A stretch of DNA of 64,000 nucleotides. It comes from Frigidibacter sp. RF13. GTDB lineage: Bacteria; Pseudomonadota; Alphaproteobacteria; Rhodobacterales; Rhodobacteraceae. Shown piece after piece: positions 59,725 through 64,000 of this stretch; positions within the stretch are counted from its first letter, which is position 1, and each line of letters opens with the position of its first letter. The stretch lies in assembly GCF_026626305.1 (NCBI RefSeq), contig NZ_JAPNUE010000005.1, positions 124,001 through 188,000 of the forward strand, written 5' to 3'. Below the pieces are notes generated by a model. It was not told where the DNA came from, searched no databases, and worked only from the letters and a program-made list of their open reading frames with translations. A program made the position numbers and the translations under genes.

Positions 59725-60411
59725 ATGGTTTTCAGACGGCGCGACCGGCGCCCGTTTACGACGGTCCTGAGCGAGCTCGTCTATCCGCGCGGCGGCTGGT
59801 GGCGCGCCGTGCAATATATCGTCCATCGCCTGCGCCGCCTGCCCGACCCGCCCCACCGCATCGCACGCGGCGTCTTCGCCGGGGTCCTCATTTCCTGCAC
59901 CCCTCTGTTCGGCCTGCATTTCATCGGTGCGGGCGTGATCGCCTGGGCGATCCGCGGAAACATCCTCGCGGCTCTCATCGCCACCTTCTTCGGCAATCCG
60001 GTCACGCTGCCGTTCATCGCCTATGGCTCGGTCGAGCTTGGCCACTGGATGCTCGGCGATCCCTCCGGCATTGGCTTCGAGGAGATCCTGCAAAGCTTCT
60101 CGGGTGTCTGGACGAGCTTCTATCACAATGTCCGCGCGCTTTTCACCGCCGAGATCGCCGACTGGGCGGGGCTCAGGCATTTCTTCGACGATATTTTCCT
60201 GCCCTATCTGATCGGCGGGCTGCTCCCTGGCATCGTCCTTGGAATGATCTGCTATTACGCTACGCTTCCCGGTGTGGCGGCCTATCAGAAGCTCCGCGAC
60301 CGCCAGCGGCGCGAAAGGATCGAACGCGCCATTGAAAAGCGCCAGAAAGCGGCCGACAAGGAACGGCGGCGGGCCGAGAAAGTGGCGGCAAAGGTGGAGG
60401 ACGACAGATGA
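59725..60411 (+). CDS. DUF2062 membrane protein
   Basis: A 228-aa DUF2062 protein with [22 protein letters not shown] (about 46-67), [23 protein letters not shown] (about 91-113) and a further membrane segment near 165-190. The tail is a highly charged Lys/Arg/Glu helix. Function unknown. Its stop overlaps the pdxJ start by 4 bases; the rsh-DUF2062-pdxJ order is conserved in this family. Confidence 0.88.
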   Translation: MVFRRRDRRPFTTVLSELVYPRGGWWRAVQYIVHRLRRLPDPPHRIARGVFAGVLISCTPLFGLHFIGAGVIAWAIRGNILAALIATFFGNPVTLPFIAYGSVELGHWMLGDPSGIGFEEILQSFSGVWTSFYHNVRALFTAEIADWAGLRHFFDDIFLPYLIGGLLPGIVLGMICYYATLPGVAAYQKLRDRQRRERIERAIEKRQKAADKERRRAEKVAAKVEDDR

Positions 60412-61154
60412 CCGGCGACAGATTGCGCCTTGGCGTCAACATCGACCATGTGGCGACGGTCAGGAATGCCCGTGGCTCGGCCTATCCCGATCCGGTACGC
60501 GCCGCGCTTCTGGCCGAAGAGGCGGGCGCCGACGGCATCACCGCGCACTTGCGCGAAGATCGCCGCCATATCCTCGATGCCGATATCGAGGCGCTGATGG
60601 CCGCGCTCTCGCGCCCCCTCAATTTCGAATGTGCCGCGACGGCCGAGATGCAGGCGATCGCGCTCCGCCACCGCCCCCATGCCGTCTGCCTCGTTCCCGA
60701 AAAGCGCGAGGAGCGGACGACCGAAGGCGGGCTCGATGTGGCCTCCGACCAGAACCGCCTGACCGATTTCATCGCGCCGCTCAGCGAGGCCGGTTGCCGG
60801 GTCTCTATGTTCATCGGCCACGACCCCCGCCAGATCGAAGCCTCCGCCCGCATCGGCGCGGCAGTCGTTGAATTGCACACCGGCCATTACTGCGACCTTC
60901 ACGCCGAAGGCCGCTTCGCCGAACGCGACGCAGAACTGGCGGCGCTTGTCGAAGGCGCGCGCCTTGCCCATTCGCTCGGTCTCGAAGTGCATGCGGGCCA
61001 CGGCCTGACCTTCGACACGGTCAGCCCCATCGCCGCCATCCCCGAAGTCCGCGAACTGAACATCGGTCATTTCCTGATCGCCGAGGCGATCTTCACCGGC
61101 CTCGGCCCCGCCATTGCCGAGATGCGCCGCCTGATGGACGTGGCGCGCGCCTAA
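60408..61154 (+). CDS. pdxJ: pyridoxine 5'-phosphate synthase
   Basis: PdxJ (248 aa) joins deoxyxylulose phosphate and aminoacetone phosphate to make PNP in vitamin B6 synthesis. It is a TIM barrel: [18 protein letters not shown] (residues 5-22), [21 protein letters not shown] and the C-terminal [28 protein letters not shown]. Overlaps DUF2062 by 4 bases. A paired palindrome follows it. Confidence 0.96.
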   Translation: MTGDRLRLGVNIDHVATVRNARGSAYPDPVRAALLAEEAGADGITAHLREDRRHILDADIEALMAALSRPLNFECAATAEMQAIALRHRPHAVCLVPEKREERTTEGGLDVASDQNRLTDFIAPLSEAGCRVSMFIGHDPRQIEASARIGAAVVELHTGHYCDLHAEGRFAERDAELAALVEGARLAHSLGLEVHAGHGLTFDTVSPIAAIPEVRELNIGHFLIAEAIFTGLGPAIAEMRRLMDVARA

Positions 61155-61164
61155 GACGTCGCCC

Positions 61165-61210
61165 CAAAAGTCTTAAAAGACTTTTGCCAAAGTCCTTCGA
61201 AGGATTTTGG
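61165..61210. repeat. paired short palindromes, copy 3
   Basis: First: CAAAAGTCTT (61165-61174) with AAGACTTTTG (61177-61186), perfect. Second: a 24-base palindrome at 61187-61210 with one mismatched pair, centred on TTCGAA as in copy 1. It lies between pdxJ and acpS and may terminate pdxJ. Confidence 0.8.
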
Positions 61211-61316
61211 CCCCGCCCGATCGTTCGTAAACGCTGTTCAATTGTCGGGACGGATGCCATACGCTTGCGGGACGGATGACCGACGCAGGCCAGACAGCAT
61301 TATCGGGCAAGAAACC

Positions 61317-61730
61317 ATGATCCTCGGCATCGGGACCGACCTTGCGAACATCGAGCGGATCGAGGCGACGCTCGAACGCTTTGGTAAACGCTTCCTTGAC
61401 CGCGTGTTCACCGAACGCGAACAATCGAAAGCCCAAAGCCGCCCCCGCGCGGTGGCGGCGACCTATGCCAAACGCTGGGCCGCGAAAGAGGCTTGTTCAA
61501 AGGCGCTCGGCACCGGATTGCGGATGGGGATCAGCTGGAAGGACATGGCGGTGTCGAACCTGCGCTCGGGCCAGCCGGTGATGCATCTGACCGGCTGGGC
61601 CGCCGAACGGCTCGCCACGATGACCCCGCCAGGCCATGAGGCCGTCGTCCATGTGACCCTGACCGACGACCATCCCTGGGCGCAGGCCTTCGTGGTGATC
61701 GAGGCGCACCCACTGTCGCCAAAGGGCTAG
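61317..61730 (+). CDS. acpS: holo-[acyl-carrier-protein] synthase
   Basis: AcpS (137 aa) attaches 4'-phosphopantetheine to acyl carrier protein. The Mg/CoA site is [16 protein letters not shown] (Asp8) and the second motif is [18 protein letters not shown] with the catalytic Glu. ATG at 61317 is the only start that keeps this N-terminus. The pdxJ-acpS-lepB-rnc order supports the call. Confidence 0.95.
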   Translation: MILGIGTDLANIERIEATLERFGKRFLDRVFTEREQSKAQSRPRAVAATYAKRWAAKEACSKALGTGLRMGISWKDMAVSNLRSGQPVMHLTGWAAERLATMTPPGHEAVVHVTLTDDHPWAQAFVVIEAHPLSPKG

Positions 61731-61735
61731 TTTGC

Positions 61736-61765
61736 TTGACTCTTTGCCCCTCCGCGCTCATGTAG
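61736..61765 (+). promoter_or_regulatory. candidate lepB promoter
   Basis: TTGACT (61736-61741) is a strong -35; the -10 is weak, CATGTA or ATGTAG after 17-18 bases. It lies about 29 bases before the lepB start, right after acpS. Confidence 0.4.
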
Positions 61766-61793
61766 CGCCGGAACCGGCAGAACAGGACCGATC

Positions 61794-62573
61794 ATGTCGA
61801 CGAAGGCCAAGGAAGGGATCGCCGAAACGATCCGCACGGTGATCTGGGCTCTGGTGATCGCGGGCGTGTTCCGGACGCTTTTCTACCAGCCGTTCTGGAT
61901 CCCTTCGGGTTCGATGAAGGACACGCTGCTCATTGGCGATTTCCTCTTCGTCAACAAGATGGCCTATGGCTATTCGCGCTATTCCTGCCCCTTCGCGATC
62001 TGCCCGATCTCGGGCCGTATCCTCGCGGGCGAACCCGAACGCGGCGATGTGGTGGTCTTCCGCCATCCGACGACGGGCGCGGATTTCATCAAGCGCCTGA
62101 TCGGCCTTCCCGGCGACAAGATCCAGGTAAAGGGCGGGGTCGTCTATATCAACGGCGAGGCCGCACCACAGGAACCTGCAGGCACGTTCGACGAGATCTA
62201 TGCCCGTCAGGGATCGCAGGGCAACTGGCCACGCTGCGCCAATGGCCCGGTCGGCGAAGGCGGTCTTTGCCAGAAGGAGCGTTTCGTCGAAACCCTGCCG
62301 AACGGTGTGAAACATGACGTGCTGAACATCGGCACCGGCCCGGGCGACGATACGGCGATCTTCACCGTGCCGCCGGGCAATTATTTCTTCATGGGCGACA
62401 ACCGCGACAATTCGCAGGACAGCCGCTTCCCCACCGCCGCAGGCGGCGTGGGCATGCTGCCCGCCGAATATCTGATTGGCCGCGCCGAGCGGATCATCTT
62501 CTCCTCCGCCGGCCGCTCGCTCTTCTACTTCTGGACCTGGCGCCCCGACCGTTTCTTCAAGGCGGTGGAGTGA
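61794..62573 (+). CDS. lepB: signal peptidase I
   Basis: LepB (259 aa) removes signal peptides at the outer face of the inner membrane. One membrane anchor (about 14-31) precedes the Ser-Lys dyad: Ser40 in [12 protein letters not shown] and Lys100 in [23 protein letters not shown] near residue 202 is the conserved box E. An insertion with paired Cys (CPFAIC) is common in alphaproteobacteria. Overlaps rnc by 4 bases. Confidence 0.96.
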   Translation: MSTKAKEGIAETIRTVIWALVIAGVFRTLFYQPFWIPSGSMKDTLLIGDFLFVNKMAYGYSRYSCPFAICPISGRILAGEPERGDVVVFRHPTTGADFIKRLIGLPGDKIQVKGGVVYINGEAAPQEPAGTFDEIYARQGSQGNWPRCANGPVGEGGLCQKERFVETLPNGVKHDVLNIGTGPGDDTAIFTVPPGNYFFMGDNRDNSQDSRFPTAAGGVGMLPAEYLIGRAERIIFSSAGRSLFYFWTWRPDRFFKAVE

Positions 62574-63259
62574 AGCTCGGTTCCGACCTTCAGGCCTTTT
62601 CGGCCCGGATCGGCCATTCCTTCGCCCGGCCGGAGCTTCTGGCGCGGGCGCTGACTCATGCCTCGATTTCCACGCCAACCCGGCCCGACAACCAGCGGCT
62701 CGAATTCCTCGGCGACCGGGTTCTGGGCCTTGTGATGGCCGAGGCGCTGCTTGCCGCAGACCGGACGGCAAGCGAAGGCCTGCTTGCGCCGCGCTATAAC
62801 GCCTTGGTCCGCAAGGAAATCTGCGCCGAGGTGGCGCGCGAGATCGACCTCGGTTCGGTCCTGAAACTCGGCCGATCCGAGATGATGTCAGGCGGGCGCC
62901 GCAAGGAAGCCCTTCTTGGCGACGCGATGGAGGCGGTGATCGCCGCCGTCCATCTCGACGCCGGTTTCGAAGCGGCGCGGGCGATGATCCTCCGGCTCTG
63001 GGGCAAACGGATCGAGGGCGTCGAGACCGACGCGAGGGACCCCAAGACCAGCCTCCAGGAATGGGCCCAGGCGCGCGGCCTGCCCCCGCCCAGCTATACC
63101 GAAATCAGCCGCGACGGCCCCGATCACCAGCCGCTTTTCACCGTCGAGGTAAAGCTCGCGACCGGCGAGGCCGAACGCGCGCAAGCCGGCGCCAAACGTC
63201 AGGCCGAACAGGCCGCAGCCCGCGCCCTTCTGTTGCGGATGGAGAAACGAAATGACTGA
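62570..63259 (+). CDS. rnc: ribonuclease III
   Basis: RNase III (229 aa) cuts double-stranded RNA in rRNA and mRNA processing. The catalytic signature is [20 protein letters not shown] (about residues 41-60) with a second acidic site at [18 protein letters not shown]; the C-terminal dsRNA-binding domain covers about 155-225 ([19 protein letters not shown]). GTG start at 62570 overlaps the lepB stop; era follows with an 8-base overlap. Confidence 0.96.
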   Translation: MKLGSDLQAFSARIGHSFARPELLARALTHASISTPTRPDNQRLEFLGDRVLGLVMAEALLAADRTASEGLLAPRYNALVRKEICAEVAREIDLGSVLKLGRSEMMSGGRRKEALLGDAMEAVIAAVHLDAGFEAARAMILRLWGKRIEGVETDARDPKTSLQEWAQARGLPPPSYTEISRDGPDHQPLFTVEVKLATGEAERAQAGAKRQAEQAAARALLLRMEKRND

Positions 63260-64000
63260 AGATTCCACCCGCGCAGGTTTCGTGGCACTGATCGGCGAGC
63301 CGAACGCCGGAAAATCGACGCTGCTCAATCGCATGGTCGGCGCCAAGGTCTCGATCGTCACCCACAAGGTGCAGACGACCCGCGCGCGCATCCGCGGCAT
63401 CGCGATGGCGGGCGACAGCCAGATCGTTTTCGTCGACACGCCCGGCCTTTTCCGCCCGCGCCGCCGTCTTGACCGCGCGATGGTTGCGGCTGCCTGGGGC
63501 GGGGCGGCTGATGCCGATATCACCGTCCTCCTGATCGAGGCGCACCGGGGCCTGACCGAGGGCGTGCAGGCGATCCTTGACGCCCTGAAGGAACGCGGCA
63601 ACCCTCGCGTGGCACTCGCCATCAACAAGATCGACCGAGTGAAGGCCGAGGAGCTGCTGGCCCTGTCCCAGAAGCTGAACGAGGCCTATCCGTTCGAACG
63701 CACCTTCATGATCTCGGCCGAAAAGGGCTATGGTTGCGACGATCTGAAAGACTGGCTTGCGGGCGAACTGCCCGAGGGGCCCTGGCTTTACCCCGAAGAC
63801 CAGATCGCCGACCTGCCCCTGCGCATGATCGCCGCCGAAGTGACGCGTGAGAAACTGACGCTGCGGCTCCACGAGGAGCTGCCCTATCAGCTGACCGTCG
63901 AGACCGAGAAATGGGAGGAACGCAAGGACGGTTCCGCCCGCATCGACCAGATCATCTATGTCGCCCGCGACGGCCACAAGGGCATCATCCTCGGCAAGGG
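63252..64000 (+). CDS. era: GTPase Era (cut by the window end)
   Basis: Era binds 16S rRNA and helps mature the 30S subunit. The first 249 codons are present, starting at the ATG 63252 that overlaps the end of rnc. G-domain motifs: GEPNAGKST (G1), a DTPG (G3) and NKID (G4). The KH RNA-binding domain begins near residue 205 ([33 protein letters not shown] in parts). The remaining C-terminus lies beyond the window. Confidence 0.96.
   Translation, partial: MTEDSTRAGFVALIGEPNAGKSTLLNRMVGAKVSIVTHKVQTTRARIRGIAMAGDSQIVFVDTPGLFRPRRRLDRAMVAAAWGGAADADITVLLIEAHRGLTEGVQAILDALKERGNPRVALAINKIDRVKAEELLALSQKLNEAYPFERTFMISAEKGYGCDDLKDWLAGELPEGPWLYPEDQIADLPLRMIAAEVTREKLTLRLHEELPYQLTVETEKWEERKDGSARIDQIIYVARDGHKGIILGK

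Overview
The window is about 64 kb of GC-rich chromosomal DNA from an alphaproteobacterium, most likely a member of the Rhodobacterales (Rhodobacteraceae/Paracoccaceae). The evidence is the gene order rpsA-ihfB-lapA-trpF-trpB at the left, the order rpoZ-rsh-DUF2062-pdxJ-acpS-lepB-rnc-era at the right, NAD synthetase of the glutamine-dependent type, and GTG/TTG starts with 4-base overlaps. No plasmid, prophage, CRISPR array or rRNA operon is present. Two tRNA genes, Leu(GAG) and Pro(CGG), lie on the minus strand. The genus cannot be fixed from sequence alone.

Left part (1-15 kb): ribosomal protein S1, an inserted DUF2817 gene flanked by a second, decayed copy of the rpsA 3' end, IHF-beta, LapA-like protein, trpF and trpB with three small genes between them. 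Next comes a cluster (7.2-9.7 kb) coding for three exported, very Asp-rich proteins (two PepSY-like) and a membrane-tethered LuxR-type regulator. Then follow DUF2237, a serine hydrolase, DUF2332, pth, rplY and an MFS transporter.

Middle (15-33 kb): a five-gene polyamine/amino-acid type ABC transporter operon with an unexpected DUF2314 gene inside it; tRNA-Leu; a MarR regulator with a C-terminal Cys cluster facing a secreted protein and a thioredoxin-fold protein; soxR with a clear SoxR box and lipB; ctaD; a low-GC gene broken by a nonsense codon; GST, DUF2244, two acyltransferase/hydrolase genes; yqeY and carA; and a glycosyltransferase with a type II secretion E N-terminal domain, preceded by a perfect CtrA-type site.

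Right (33-64 kb): GntR regulator, pyrimidine nucleotidase, UbiH-type hydroxylase, tRNA-Pro, EamA permease, gltX, MFS permease, small metallopeptidase, lysozyme-inhibitor-like/SH3 protein, MBL hydrolase, EEP phosphodiesterase, NAD synthetase, an 18-19 repeat MORN protein, AlkC-like repeat protein, LysE, leuA with a Leu-rich leader peptide, an ArsR-SRPBCC pair with a readable promoter/operator, ispH-methyltransferase-rnhA, NYN protein, folK and the rpoZ-to-era housekeeping run. era is cut by the window end.

Two families of dispersed intergenic palindromes link distant parts of the window: three REPIN-like elements (13.1, 28.0, 37.6 kb) and three paired short palindromes (5.2, 24.0, 61.2 kb). 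The best candidates for undescribed biology are the Asp-rich exported-protein cluster with its TAAAC half-site array, the rpsA-tail insertion, and the REPIN-like family.
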